From Tranzscheliella williamsii (lineage: Eukaryota; Basidiomycota; Ustilaginomycetes; Ustilaginales; Ustilaginaceae), in contig JALBYF010000004.1 of NCBI GenBank assembly GCA_023212725.1, positions 62,001 to 126,000 on the forward strand: 64,000 bases of DNA, in the 5' to 3' direction. Both the position numbers and the translations under genes were made by a program. Each line of letters starts with the position of its first letter. Position 1 is the stretch's first letter. Below, in pieces: positions 18,316-27,851 of this stretch. The notes beneath the pieces are model-generated. The model was not told the origin of the DNA. It searched no databases and saw only the letters and a list, made by a program, of their open reading frames with translations.

Positions 18316-18942
18316 ATGGCGGCAGACGCGGGCAGACACACAGCCCACTCTCCTATGGACGGGACGGAGATGGGGATGGGAGGCGGGGGTAAGGGGGGTT
18401 ATCTGCACACTGCGCTGTTTTCCGACTATGGGGCTGGGGACGGGGGGACGTTTCTGGTTGCGGGGGTGCGGGTGGACAGCGGGGGGAAGTACTTGGTGGT
18501 GTGCGGGGTGGTGTTCGGGTTGGGGTTGGCGGAGCGGGGGGGTACATGGGCGATGGAGCGGTGGTGGCCGGCGACGCGGGGTGCGGGGGTGCGCACGCTG
18601 GCGGCGCGCACCGGCACGTTCGCGACGGTCACCACGGCACGCTACGTCCTAATGCTGGTCGCGATGCGCATGGACTGGCTCCTGCTCGCCTGCATCGTCG
18701 CCGGCCTCGTCAGCGGCCAGCTCGCCACCGACTGCCTCCGCACCCGCCGGCCCCCCCGCCCCCGCCACTTCGAACCCCTCCCCGCGGAAGACGACTTGCA
18801 CCTCGCCCACATTCGCATCCCCACCGCCCGCACCAGCAACCAACACCCACCCCCTCTTTCCGCCAGCCACCACCGGAGATCCCACAGCAAGCAGAGCCTG
18901 CTCAGCCCAGCCATGCCCGACGAATCCATACACGTTTGTTGA
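18316..18942 (+). CDS. CTR-type copper transporter family protein, divergent
   Basis: ORF of 208 residues from ATG 18316; a second in-frame ATG is residue 14 (MDGTEMGMGGGG). The Met-containing N terminus, a first membrane segment with GGKYLVVCGVVFGLGLAERG, and a second hydrophobic region YVLMLVAMRMDWLLLACIVA with GLVSG fit the CTR family. MLVAM supplies the MxxxM copper-selectivity motif of TM2 and GLVSG the GxxxG packing motif of TM3. CTR proteins are homotrimers importing Cu(I) across plasma or vacuolar membranes. The loop between TM1 and TM2 is short and Arg/Trp-rich. The C-terminal tail of about 70 residues is Pro/His/Ser-rich and ends IHVC, which could bind copper. Only a handful of methionines precede TM1, so it resembles low-affinity or vacuolar members. 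No intron is required. The match is by motif spacing, so the call is moderately sure. Confidence 0.7.
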   Translation: MAADAGRHTAHSPMDGTEMGMGGGGKGGYLHTALFSDYGAGDGGTFLVAGVRVDSGGKYLVVCGVVFGLGLAERGGTWAMERWWPATRGAGVRTLAARTGTFATVTTARYVLMLVAMRMDWLLLACIVAGLVSGQLATDCLRTRRPPRPRHFEPLPAEDDLHLAHIRIPTARTSNQHPPPLSASHHRRSHSKQSLLSPAMPDESIHVC

Positions 18943-19163
18943 TCCCCACGCACCGCCCAACCCCACGCACCGCCCATCCCCACACACCTCGGCATCTGCC
19001 AGTACGTTGCCCGACCCGCAGCGAGCCCTACCGCATCTACACCTGGTTCGACAATCTGTAACTCGCCTTGACGGCGACGCGGACACTTTGACTGGGTATG
19101 TGTGCCAGTGAGACGGCGGGGTGCAGCTGGGGAGCGATACAAATACAGTGGGTGAGGGCGTTT

Positions 19164-20066
19164 TCAGGCGCGGTCGGGGGAGCGCGAGGGGCTGCGGGAG
19201 ACATATCCGGAGCGGGGCGGGGAGAGCTGCGGGGCGGGGGCGCGGTCGGGGGAGATGCTGGGGGTGGGGGAGACGAAGCGGCGGCGCTTGCTGCCGGCGG
19301 CGTCGTCCGCGCTGTCCTCGTCGTCCTCCTGGGACGTGTAGGACGTGCCGTCCGCTTCGGGGCTAGGGCCAGGGTGTGTCTCCTCCGCTTTGCGCGCCTG
19401 GCGGAGCCGCGCGGCGTCGCGCAGCTTAGCCCGCTTCCAGCGACGCGCATCCGCCAAGCTGTCGTCGCTACCACTGCCGCTGTCGCTGGCGGCATCGTCG
19501 GACAGCAGCGACGCCTCGAGCTTGCTGATGCGTGGCGCGAGACCGTCGCGCGTCTCGCACGTCTCGCGCTTGGTCAGCCGCGGCAAGATAATGTCGCAGA
19601 CGCGCTCCTCGCGCAGCAGCAAGTCTACGAACTCGTCCATGTGGATGATCGAGTACACCCCCGCTGCATCGCGCCACCGAAGCTTGCGATAGTCGTTGAG
19701 AAGCGGCTCGAGCAGCTCGTACACATCCACGGACGAGCAGGTCAGCCGGATGTAGAACGCAGCCAGCGCTCGCAGGTACTTTAACTCCTCGGCGTGCAGA
19801 TACTCGTCGACTATCTCGCGCTCCGGCTGGATCTGCAGAAGCTTCTGCACCAGACACAGAAACGGCGACGGCTGCTGCAGTCCGTGCAACCCGCCCACGT
19901 ACCGCAGCTCCACAGCACGGTCCAGAATCGACGCAGCTGTCAGCGCAAAGCAGTGCTCCTTCCAGTAGGGGCTCTCGTAGATCCGGGCGCGAACCACCTT
20001 CTCGACCAGAAACTGCGGGTTGGTGCCGTGGATGCTGACGGCACCCCGGATCGTCGCATTGGCCAT
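19164..20066 (-). CDS. PRP38: Pre-mRNA-splicing factor 38 (PRPF38A type)
   Basis: Intronless ORF of 300 residues from ATG 20064-20066. Residues 1-180 are the PRP38 domain: the start MANATIRGAVSIHGTNPQFL, then VEKVVRARIYESPYWKEHCF, VGGLHGLQQPSPFLCLVQKL, EYLHAEELKYLRALAAFYIR and HMDEFVDLLLREERVCDIIL. These are close to human PRPF38A in both sequence and length (312 residues). The protein is a component of the tri-snRNP/pre-B spliceosome required for activation. The C-terminal 110 residues are acidic then basic, with KRRRF and a short terminal SR-like region (SRSPSRSPDRA). It is divergent from the dynein gene. Very high confidence. Confidence 0.95.
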   Translation of the reverse strand: MANATIRGAVSIHGTNPQFLVEKVVRARIYESPYWKEHCFALTAASILDRAVELRYVGGLHGLQQPSPFLCLVQKLLQIQPEREIVDEYLHAEELKYLRALAAFYIRLTCSSVDVYELLEPLLNDYRKLRWRDAAGVYSIIHMDEFVDLLLREERVCDIILPRLTKRETCETRDGLAPRISKLEASLLSDDAASDSGSGSDDSLADARRWKRAKLRDAARLRQARKAEETHPGPSPEADGTSYTSQEDDEDSADDAAGSKRRRFVSPTPSISPDRAPAPQLSPPRSGYVSRSPSRSPDRA

Positions 20067-20497
20067 GCTGCTTGTCCCAGTGGCTAGACGCGAACGGACC
20101 GAGTCGGAAGCCCAGAAGGTACCCGCAACCCCCTCCTCATCGACGAAGAACTGCTTTCACAGAGGAGGAAAGGGGGAGGGTGTTAGATTGAAAATGGAGC
20201 CTGGCTAACACTCACAACTAACATTCACACTCAACACTCACCTTACAACCTCTCAGCCAACGCGCACATTCACAGCCAATTTGAAGGATGCGTTGCGCTA
20301 AAGGGTGTTGGTCTCGTCACCACCAGGCTTTCGACCAAGCCATCAATCAAACCATCGACCTAGACTTCACCCGGGTCGTGTAGCTAAGACCCTCAGCAAG
20401 GCTTGCAAATAAGGTTCGCATCGCAGCGTTTCTGCCGGCACAAGCGGCCGCGCAGGCAGAGTGGTAGAAGCGGATACCTAGACGGGCACCGGCAAGC
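20067..20497. promoter_or_regulatory. Divergent promoter region PRP38 / dynein intermediate chain
   Basis: 431 bp. It contains TGTTAGAT at 20181-20188 and a run of CA-rich imperfect repeats at about 20205-20245 with two further CTAACA/CTAACAT cores. No gene was recognised. Confidence 0.45.
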
Positions 20498-22555
20498 ATG
20501 TCGACGTCCGCCGGCGATGCGAGGCGGAAGGCGGAGATCGAAGCGAAGAAGGCCAAGCTGCTCGAGATCCGGCGGCAGAGGGAGGAGCGCGCCCAGCGGC
20601 TCAAGTCATCGTCGTCTGCGCTGCCCGAGTCCTCGTCCGCGCCGTCGTCGCGCAAGGATTTCGACGAGCTTGTCAATACGCTCATCTCCGGGTCTGGCCC
20701 GGCGTCGCGGAGTTCACGCGCCTCGTTCGTTGGCAGTGGCAGTGGCGAGTATCCCTCGTCGCCGCGCAAGAGCCTCGGCGGTCGCACTAGCGCATTCGAC
20801 CCGCCCTCATCAGAGTTTGGCGGCAGCGAGTCCGAGGCGCCGCCGACCACCGCCGGCGGGGCGACGGCGCCCACGACCACGGCGGACGACACGGGCGACC
20901 GACAGCCGCCCGAACTGATCGACGTCGAGACCGAGCTGTTCGAGCTGCCGCAGAAGGAACGCGTCTTCTACACGAAAGAGGTGCAGACCGCCGCGACGGG
21001 CGACTCGGACGCCGAAGAGGGCGGTGCCTATCCGCACTATGCGCGCGATGCCACGGGCGGGGTCGGCGCCGAGGCGCGCGTCAAGGAGACCGAAGCATCG
21101 CTGCGTGCACGGATTGTCGCCGAGCACGCGGAGGAGATGGCGGCGCGCAAGGAGGAGGCACGCCTGGAGCGCGAGATCCAAGAGCAGCTGCGCGAGCTCA
21201 CCGAGCAGGAGCGCATCGCCATCTACGCGGCACAGGACTTTAGCGACTTTGTCGAGCACTCGAGCAAGATCGTCGAGCGCGCACTGGCAGACCGCTACGA
21301 CTACATGCGCGACTACCGCATCACGGCTGACGACGGCCTCGACACCGCCGCATCCGGCTCGCAGCTCCGGCTCGCCCGCGTCTTTGCCTCGGCCGACAAG
21401 CTCTTCGCCAACCGCAGCATCACGGCGCTCGACTGGAGCACCAAATACCCAGAGCTCTGCGTCGCGGCGTACAACCGCAACGACCAGGACGAGGAGAGCC
21501 CCGACGGCCTCGTCGCTATCTGGAACATGCATCTGCGCGACCGGCCCGAGTTTGTCTTTTACGCCCAGACCGACGTGCTCTCTGTCTGCTTCTCGCCCTT
21601 CCACCCCAACCTGGTGATCGGGGGCACCTACTCGGGGCAGATTTTGGTCTGGGATACACGCGCACGTGCGCTGCCGGTGCTCAAGACGCCGCTCTCGGCC
21701 GCGGGGCACACGCATCCGGTCTACTCGCTGAAGCTGGTGGGCAGTGCCAACGCGCACAATCTGGTCTCGGCCAGTACGGACGGAACGGTGTGCTGGTGGA
21801 TGCTGGACATGCTGGCGCGGCCGCAGGAGACGCTGGAGCTGGTCAACACGCAGCATGCCAAGACGGACGAGGTGGCGGTGACGACGCTGGGGGCGGGCGA
21901 CCAGGAGACCACCTCCTTTCTCGTCGGCACGGAGGAGGGGCATGTCTACTCGGCCAACCGGTATGACCGGGCGGGGCTCAAGGCGGGGCTCAATGCGCAT
22001 GAGGTCTACCGCGGGCATGTGGCGCCGGTGACGGCGATTGACTTCCATCCGCTGCGCGGAGCGGTGGATTTTTCGGATCTTTTCCTGACGGCGTCGATGG
22101 ATTGGACGACCAAGCTGTGGCGGCTGGCGCCGGCGGGGGGGGCGGTGGCGGGTGCGGGCGGGGGGCGCGCGCGCGGTGCCGCCCATGCTGCCGTGCTCAC
22201 GCTGGAGGAGGCAGCCGACTACGTCTACGACGTGCGCTGGTCGCCCACCCACCCCGCCGTCTTCGCCCAGGTCGACGCCACGGGCCGTCTGGACGTCTAC
22301 CACCTCGGCCTCGACACCGAGCGCCCACTCGCCTCCACCTTCCCCGCCGACGCCCCCCCCCGCGCTCTCAACAAACTCGCTTGGGCAAAGTCAGGCCGCC
22401 GCATCGCGACCGCCGGCGCCAACGGCCGCCTCTACATCTACGACCTCCCAGACCCCCTCACCTCCCCCTCCGACGACGACTTTGCCGCCTTCCAGGCCGT
22501 CGTCGCCCGCCTCCTCAGCGCCACCACCGATACCACCCCGCCCGCCCTCCGCTAA
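20498..22555 (+). CDS. Cytoplasmic dynein intermediate chain
   Basis: Intronless ORF of 685 residues from ATG 20498. The N terminus MSTSAGDARRKAEIEAKKAK followed by LLEIRRQREERAQRL is the characteristic basic coiled coil that binds p150-Glued of dynactin. A Ser-rich stretch and the light-chain-binding region follow. From about residue 290 the protein is a WD40 propeller: VFASADKLFANRSITALDWS, YPELCVAAYNRNDQDEESPD, FSPFHPNLVIGGTYSGQILV, HTHPVYSLKLVGSANAHNLV, STDGTVCWWMLD and FLTASMDWTTKLWRL. The product is the DYN1I/IC74 subunit of cytoplasmic dynein 1, which links the heavy chain to dynactin and to light chains for minus-end transport and nuclear positioning. A Gly/Ala-rich low-complexity loop around residue 545-560 coincides with the most G-rich DNA in the gene. 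Strong assignment. Confidence 0.95.
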   Translation: MSTSAGDARRKAEIEAKKAKLLEIRRQREERAQRLKSSSSALPESSSAPSSRKDFDELVNTLISGSGPASRSSRASFVGSGSGEYPSSPRKSLGGRTSAFDPPSSEFGGSESEAPPTTAGGATAPTTTADDTGDRQPPELIDVETELFELPQKERVFYTKEVQTAATGDSDAEEGGAYPHYARDATGGVGAEARVKETEASLRARIVAEHAEEMAARKEEARLEREIQEQLRELTEQERIAIYAAQDFSDFVEHSSKIVERALADRYDYMRDYRITADDGLDTAASGSQLRLARVFASADKLFANRSITALDWSTKYPELCVAAYNRNDQDEESPDGLVAIWNMHLRDRPEFVFYAQTDVLSVCFSPFHPNLVIGGTYSGQILVWDTRARALPVLKTPLSAAGHTHPVYSLKLVGSANAHNLVSASTDGTVCWWMLDMLARPQETLELVNTQHAKTDEVAVTTLGAGDQETTSFLVGTEEGHVYSANRYDRAGLKAGLNAHEVYRGHVAPVTAIDFHPLRGAVDFSDLFLTASMDWTTKLWRLAPAGGAVAGAGGGRARGAAHAAVLTLEEAADYVYDVRWSPTHPAVFAQVDATGRLDVYHLGLDTERPLASTFPADAPPRALNKLAWAKSGRRIATAGANGRLYIYDLPDPLTSPSDDDFAAFQAVVARLLSATTDTTPPALR

Positions 22556-22687
22556 TCTCCCTCCACCTCCACCACGCCAAGCACGCTCTCATCACCCACA
22601 CGCTGATGGAGAAATCGATCTGTGATCATGCTGCGAAAGACAAAGCAAGGAAAAAAGGATGGCGAGAGAGCGAGGGCGATGAGGGGG

Positions 22688-23809
22688 TTAGGGGCCGGGG
22701 GAGCAGGTGGCGCCGTCGGTGGTGACCGAGAGAAACTTGGCGTCGCAGGACTGGATGCCGTGCTGGCGGAAGGTGTCGATGATGGTGGATGCGATCGGCT
22801 CGAGGTTGTGGGTGGCAAGGGCGAGGATGGTGGGGCCGGCGCCGGAGAGGCAGATGCCGAGGAGGCCTGGGTGGGAGTCTGGGCGGACGGACGAGAGGAC
22901 CTGTGGGAGGCCGGGGATGAGGTGCTGGCGGTAGGGCTGGTGGACGCGGTCCTGCATGGCCTGGTAGATCAGGGCGGGGTCGGGCGGGGAGCGGGTGAGG
23001 GCGGTGGTGAGGACGGCGAGCCGCTGGAGGTTGAAGATCAGGTCGCGTGTGGAGTACGACGAGGGCAGGACGGCGCGAGCGCGGGCCGTGGAGACCTGGA
23101 AGTCGGGGATAATGGCAATCACCTTGATTTCGGGAGCCCAGGCGAAGCGGAGGAAGTGGCCGATGCCGTGGGGGGGAGCGGGTGGATGGCGGCCCCAGGC
23201 CTCGCCAGCGTCTGGGGGATACTCGGGCAGCACCTCGGAGAGGGGCACGTCGCGGCGTTCGGCATCCTCTGCGGCGAGCTCGAGCAGATAGGAGCCGACG
23301 AACCCGCCCATCAGCGCCGCGGTCACGTTGTCCGGATGGCGCTCGATCATCAGCGCATGGTCGAGCAGCCGCTCGCGCGACAGCCCAAGCCCGCCCAGCT
23401 CGTTCCCCAACAGCAGCCCCGCGACCACCGCCGCGCCCGAAGACCCCAACCCGCGCCCAAACGGCACCTCGTTGTGCACCGCGATCGAAACCCCCACCGG
23501 AAACCGATCCACGCCGTTGGACCGCAGCACGTACAGCGCCGTCCGCGTCGTCAGGTTCTTGTACGCATCCAGCGGCGCTTCGTCCGCTCCCAGCCCCGTA
23601 TACACCAGCACAGGACTGGCACAGCTCGACGCACCCGCATCCACCGTCACCGACAGCGTCAGATACAGCGACAGCGAAAGCCCCACCACATCAAACCCAG
23701 GCCCGATGTTCGACGACGTGCACGGCACCTTGATCGTAAACTGCCGCCGGCCCGCCAGCGTCTCCGCCGTCGCTGGTGTCGCTGATGGCGTCGCTGCTTG
23801 TGTCGCCAT
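22688..23809 (-). CDS. THR1: Homoserine kinase
   Basis: ORF of 373 residues from ATG 23807-23809 (MATQAATPSATPATAETLAG). The frame is open upstream to a GTG but no earlier ATG exists. The GHMP-kinase fold is clear: FTIKVPCTSSNIGPGFDVVG near the N terminus, the phosphate-binding loop VPFGRGLGSSGAAVVAGLLL (about 115-134), HPDNVTAALMGGFVGSYLLE and a C-terminal GICLSGAGPTILALATHN. Homoserine kinase makes O-phosphohomoserine in cytosolic threonine synthesis from aspartate. Length and motifs match yeast Thr1 (357 residues). It converges closely on the dynein gene, with only 132 bp between stop codons. Very sure. Confidence 0.95.
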   Translation of the reverse strand: MATQAATPSATPATAETLAGRRQFTIKVPCTSSNIGPGFDVVGLSLSLYLTLSVTVDAGASSCASPVLVYTGLGADEAPLDAYKNLTTRTALYVLRSNGVDRFPVGVSIAVHNEVPFGRGLGSSGAAVVAGLLLGNELGGLGLSRERLLDHALMIERHPDNVTAALMGGFVGSYLLELAAEDAERRDVPLSEVLPEYPPDAGEAWGRHPPAPPHGIGHFLRFAWAPEIKVIAIIPDFQVSTARARAVLPSSYSTRDLIFNLQRLAVLTTALTRSPPDPALIYQAMQDRVHQPYRQHLIPGLPQVLSSVRPDSHPGLLGICLSGAGPTILALATHNLEPIASTIIDTFRQHGIQSCDAKFLSVTTDGATCSPGP

Positions 23810-24216
23810 GGCTGCTAGGTTGGGTGGATGATGGTGGCCCGATTGCGTGCCAAAAGCCTGATCAAAATTGGGAGAACTGGATCCACTTCTTCTCACCGCC
23901 GCGTGACTGTGACTCGAGCCACCGCTCTCACCTCACTTGGCGGCGGAGCATGGATGTGAGATCGCCGAGATGGCGATGCCGGTCTAACAGACATTCTCAC
24001 CACACAGCCTCTTCACAGTCAAGTCACGCCACAGTGTGTGATTCGGTCGTGGCCCATTGTGATTGTGATTGTGACCGGTGCGGCGACGGCGACTATTTGC
24101 GCAGCAGGACGAAGGAACAAATCGCAGTGGATGGGTACAGCGGGGCTGGAAGCAGAGCACGGCGGGGGAGGACCAGGCAGCTGGAGGCTAGAGACGGCAG
24201 GGTGGTCTAGGATGGT
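23810..24216. other. Intergenic gap upstream of THR1
   Basis: 407 bp between the THR1 start and the 3' end of the BAG-domain gene. It contains CTAACAGACATTCTCACC near 23986 (TGTTAG on the THR1 sense strand, about 180 bp upstream). No Gcn4-type TGACTCA site was seen; otherwise nothing was recognised. Confidence 0.4.
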
Positions 24217-25065
24217 CTAGGAAGGGGTGGGGTGGGAGGGGAGCGACTTGGCGGTGGTGTAGGCGTTGTCGAGGCGGTCCAGGTGTGCCTGGACCTGCTT
24301 GACGGCGAGTTTGCGCGCCTGGCGCGTGGTGTCGCTGTTGACGGGGACCGAGTCGAGCGCGAGCAGCTGGCGCAGGAGCATCTCGGAGAGGCGGCGGTGC
24401 ATGTCGGCCAGCTCTTCCCTGGAGAGTGGCTGTGCTGGTGCGGCGGGGGGTACCTGCGCAGTGGGCTGGGGGGGCGGTGCGGCGGGTGTTGTGGGCGTCG
24501 TGGTGGTGGATGCGGGCTGGGCGGAAGCGGCGGTGTGGGTGCGGGTGGCGGGGGGTGGATGCTGGAGGGCGGCGACGGCGTGCTCGACGCGGACGACGTC
24601 GGGGAAGAGGTCGCGGCGGGCGGTGTCGAGGGCGTCGGCGATGCGGGTCAGCAGGCCTTGTTCCGAGGTGTCCTGCTCGCGTGCGGTCTTTTCGCGGCGC
24701 TTAAGTTCGCCGGCGGAGAGGGCGGGTGCCTTGTTGCCCGGCCGGTCGGGCTCGTCGCGGCTACCGACGAGCCCGACGCGCGCGCCGTCGCGCAGCCCGT
24801 ACGCGGAGAGCGCAGAGCGGTCGTCCTTCATGATCAACCCGCGGTGGATCAACTTGAGCCGCTCGTACGGCAGCGCCGTAATCGATGCCAGCTCGTGCTT
24901 CAGATGCCCCAGCGTCACTGGCCCCAGCGTCCGCGGCAGCACCACCTGCAACCGCTCACCCCCCCACACCACCTCGATCCGCCGGATCGTCTCTCCATCA
25001 CGCCCACCCCCAGACATCCCCTCCGATCCCGCCCACTTGTTCCACTGCGTCGAGAACCACGACAT
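24217..25065 (-). CDS. Ubiquitin-like plus BAG-domain Hsp70 cofactor
   Basis: ORF of 282 residues from ATG 25063-25065 (MSWFSTQWNKWAGSEGMSGG); about 97 further upstream codons are open but fall in the intergenic region. Residues 27-105 form a ubiquitin-like domain: IRRIEVVWGGERLQVVLPRT, TLGHLKHELASITALPYERL, KLIHRGLIMKDDRSALSAYG, LRDGARVGLVGS. The middle contains a Pro/Thr/Ala-rich linker. The C-terminal segment from LSREELADMHRRLSEMLLRQ through LALDSVPVNSDTTRQARKLA and KQVQAHLDRLDNAYTTA is a BAG domain, including the Arg and Gln pattern that contacts the Hsp70 nucleotide-binding domain. The architecture matches fission yeast Bag101/102-type nucleotide-exchange factors that connect Hsp70 to the proteasome. 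Good confidence in domains; the exact ortholog is not determined. Confidence 0.85.
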   Translation of the reverse strand: MSWFSTQWNKWAGSEGMSGGGRDGETIRRIEVVWGGERLQVVLPRTLGPVTLGHLKHELASITALPYERLKLIHRGLIMKDDRSALSAYGLRDGARVGLVGSRDEPDRPGNKAPALSAGELKRREKTAREQDTSEQGLLTRIADALDTARRDLFPDVVRVEHAVAALQHPPPATRTHTAASAQPASTTTTPTTPAAPPPQPTAQVPPAAPAQPLSREELADMHRRLSEMLLRQLLALDSVPVNSDTTRQARKLAVKQVQAHLDRLDNAYTTAKSLPSHPTPS

Positions 25066-25517
25066 CCCGCAGCGCTCCGCGCCAATGCGACTTGCGCCTT
25101 TCCGTCTGTTCACGCACCTCGATGTGTGCGCTCCGACCGTGCTGGCTCCGTCCGTGCTAAAGTTCTGCTTTTGTTTGATCGATGGCTCCGCGTCGATGCG
25201 TGCCGTTGCGGGTAGATGGTGTGTGGTGGCAGCCAAGACAGCGTCGGATGTGCTGCTTCTCTGCCTATGAGCGCCTCCACCTGCATCTTTCGGCCACTGC
25301 GTGCACACTCCTTTTATCGCCCGAGAACATGATCTTCCTTTTCCTCCCGACACCATTCACAATGTTAGATCACTCGCACTTCACCACGAGCCATCACCAC
25401 CAACACCACGGTAGTAGTACATGGTCGATGGAAGCGGAGATGCGATACAGAGCACGGCAGAGGGGTGGGCAGTTCCGTGGGTGGCGTGGGATGTGAGGGC
25501 GAGGCATGGTGCGTGGT
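25066..25517. other. Intergenic gap upstream of the BAG gene
   Basis: 452 bp upstream of the BAG gene and downstream of the Thp3-like gene. It contains TGTTAGAT at 25363-25370. No conserved ORF was seen outside the extension of the BAG frame. Confidence 0.4.
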
Positions 25518-27204
25518 TCAAATCTGTCCCTTGATCTGGTGGGGCGAGGGTGGCGGGTCAGCGTGGGTAGTCGGTGGTGCGGGAGGGCGGGGGGACTTAC
25601 GTCTACTTTGCGGTACTTCTGGATGGCGTCGGCGAGGGGGGCCATCGCGGCCTTGGCGTCCCAGGCGCGCACGGCGAGCGGGAGCGTGCGCGCGGCGGCC
25701 TTCTTCTTCTTGGCGGGCGCGAGCGCGGCCAGCTCGGCAGGTGTCGGCTCGATGTAGACCGCGGCGCCGTGCGCGGCGAGGAACTGGTCCGCCTCGCCGA
25801 CGTCCTGAAACGCCAGCTCGGCGCTGAGATACCCCAACGCCAGCGACGGTCGATAGCTGCGCAACCCAAACCAATCCTGTCTGTCAGCGCACATCCCGTA
25901 ACACCGGCAACATGCACCGCATACTTACCACTTGGACATGACCAGCAGCGCCTGGATGCGCTCGCGCTCTACAAAGTGGTCCATGATGTACGCATTCATG
26001 TTGGGCGCATCCGTATACAGCGCAAAGAACGCGTGGTAGTTGCCCGTCACCAGCGCAGACCGCACCTGCAGCGCGTGTGCCACCGCAGCCTCCGCCTTGT
26101 GCTCCGGCGTCAGCTCCGTCATCAGCGCATTCACATCTGCAAGCGCGCCATCGCCAAATTCGCGGAAAAAGAATGAGCCACGGTCAGTCGGGTCAACAGC
26201 CATGTCAGGAGAGTCAAGCGGGGAAGGCAGAGTGACCTACCTCGACGATTCTTGGTATGCAGCAGATACAGAATGCGGTAGGCGAGAAACTCCATGGTGC
26301 TGCCGGGGATGTTGTGCGCGTAGAGGCCGCGCAGCTGCGACTGGCACTGGTTGTACTCGCCCAGGTCAGCCATCTCCAGCGCAATGCGGGCGTGGATCTC
26401 GTATACCTTGACAGTGAATTCGTTCTTGATCCTCTGGACGGTCAGGTCCTGTCGCATCGACTTGAACTGGTCGCAGATGTACGAGTAGTTGTTTTCGGTC
26501 CGCCACTTCTTTTTGAGCAGTTCGAGCGTCTGCTGTAGTGTGCTCAACGGGCGCACCGTCCTGGGGTCCGGTGCTGAGGTCAGCCGCAGATACGGCTTCT
26601 CCAGCTTGCTGCTGGTGCCGACAACCGTGTGCTCGTCCCAGTCGATCACGTTTGGGTCGGCGACGTCCGTGTCTGTGAACGACGGGCCGCCAAGCGGCGG
26701 CGTCGCGAACTTGGTCTGATTGCCTGCGAACCCGCTGCTATACGCCGCGCCATTCATCTGCCCGTTCCTGCCGGCTGCTCTCAGCCCTGGATGCTGCCCC
26801 GATGCGCCGCCTCCGAATCTCGACGCCAAGCTGGTCGAGGCAATCGCGGTCTCGAGCATGTCGTCTTCCTGGCGCCGGAATTCGTCCTGCTCGCGCTCGA
26901 AGCGCCTCGCCCGCTTCTCCTTGCGCGCCTGCTCCTCGGGGTCGACCGAAGACGACGCTGCCGCCGATCCGGCCGTTGACGCCGCCCGCTTCTTGATTAT
27001 GGACTTCTTCGTCGACGGCCCTGCCAAACTCTTCAGCTGGACATGCTCCCAGTCCGTACTCTGTATTGTGCCCTTCTGGAACGACTCGAAGATCAGCGCC
27101 CGCAGCTCCTCGGAGACGGCTTTCCGGTTCGCATCATTGCAGGCAGCGAACGCTCTGTTGGCAAAATCTTTCAGCGATTGCGGCCATTCCGTTTGGGATG
27201 CCAT
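25518..27204 (-). CDS. THP3: SAC3/GANP-domain protein of the Thp3/LENG8 family
   Basis: Four exons on the minus strand: 27204-26241, 26136-25929, 25856-25601, 25535-25518, giving 481 residues. Donors are GTAGGT, GTAAGT, GTAAGT; acceptors all CAG. The junctions restore LENG8-like sequence: KNRRDVNALMTELT at the first and VMSKCYRPSLALGYLSAELA at the second; the last 18-base exon codes IKGQI. The N-terminal 200 residues are charged and disordered, with KKSIIKKRAAS and an Arg/Glu-rich helix. From about 215 the SAC3/GANP region runs YLRLTSAPDPRTVRPLSTLQ, WRTENNYSYICDQFKSMRQD, LTVQRIKNEFTVKVYEIHAR, EYNQCQSQLRGLYAHNIPGS, then the PCI-like helices. Yeast Thp3 works with Csn12 in transcription elongation and splicing. 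Retained intron 1 or 2 would terminate early. Confidence 0.88.
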
Positions 27205-27851
27205 GGCAAGGGCTATGGCAAAGGTTCAGGCCAGTCCGCTCCGTCCACTACACCAGGCAAGCCGGATGCGATCAAAACAGACGGTGCAGGAGCGAGAAGC
27301 GGTGAACAAAGTGATGCACAGCAGAGGCACAAGCTCTCGATGCCCCAAAGGGCTGTCTGCCGATGGATGGGCGACGAGCACCGCACGGTAGGTATAACAG
27401 CGTTGACGATGCAATCCGCAGCGGCCGAGCTGGCTGGCACGGCGCGACAAGTCAAGACAGAGGTAGGGAAGGCAGAGGTAGGGTAGGCAAAGGCGTGTAC
27501 GTTGTCGAGCAGAGGCAGAATAGAGCCACAGAAACGCACCAATAGACATCCCCACCGGTGGAACTCGGAACGCGGAAGGCGGAAAGCGGGATTCCTCCCA
27601 CCGATCCAGGCCATCTTCTCTCTCCCTTCCACTCACTCTCTTCCCTTTCCTTCCCATACCCCTTCTCTTTCTCCTTCCTTCTCGCTATATTTAGTGTGAG
27701 TGTTGAGAGAGTTAATCCTCACCTCGATCTTAATTGCACCACGCTACGGAACAGGCCATTTCTGTATGCTGAATAGGTGCATATGGGCGTGGAAGCAGGT
27801 ACCACTGACAATGGCATGTATGCCGTCTGTGCCTTATTACCAGACTGCCAT
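27205..27851. other. Intergenic gap upstream of the Thp3-like gene
   Basis: 647 bp between the Thp3-like start and the 3' end of DOA10, both minus strand. It contains pyrimidine-rich tracts around 27595-27690 and an AT-rich CTATATTTAG at about 27686. No conserved ORF, RNA gene or repeat was recognised. Confidence 0.4.

Noticed and set aside
20810..22303. 497-codon antisense ORF opposite the dynein intermediate chain
   Set aside because: The translation is composition-driven (Arg/Val/His-rich, no domains), and the opposite strand encodes an unambiguous conserved protein. GC-rich codon use creates such antisense frames throughout the window.
22622..23785. 387-codon plus-strand ORF opposite THR1
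   Set aside because: Low-complexity Gly/Arg/His composition without domain signals; THR1 on the other strand has all GHMP-kinase motifs.
25505..25535. tRNA T-arm-like GGTTCAAATC on the plus strand
   Set aside because: Flanking bases do not form a stem and no A-box lies at the right distance; it overlaps the Thp3-like stop codon.
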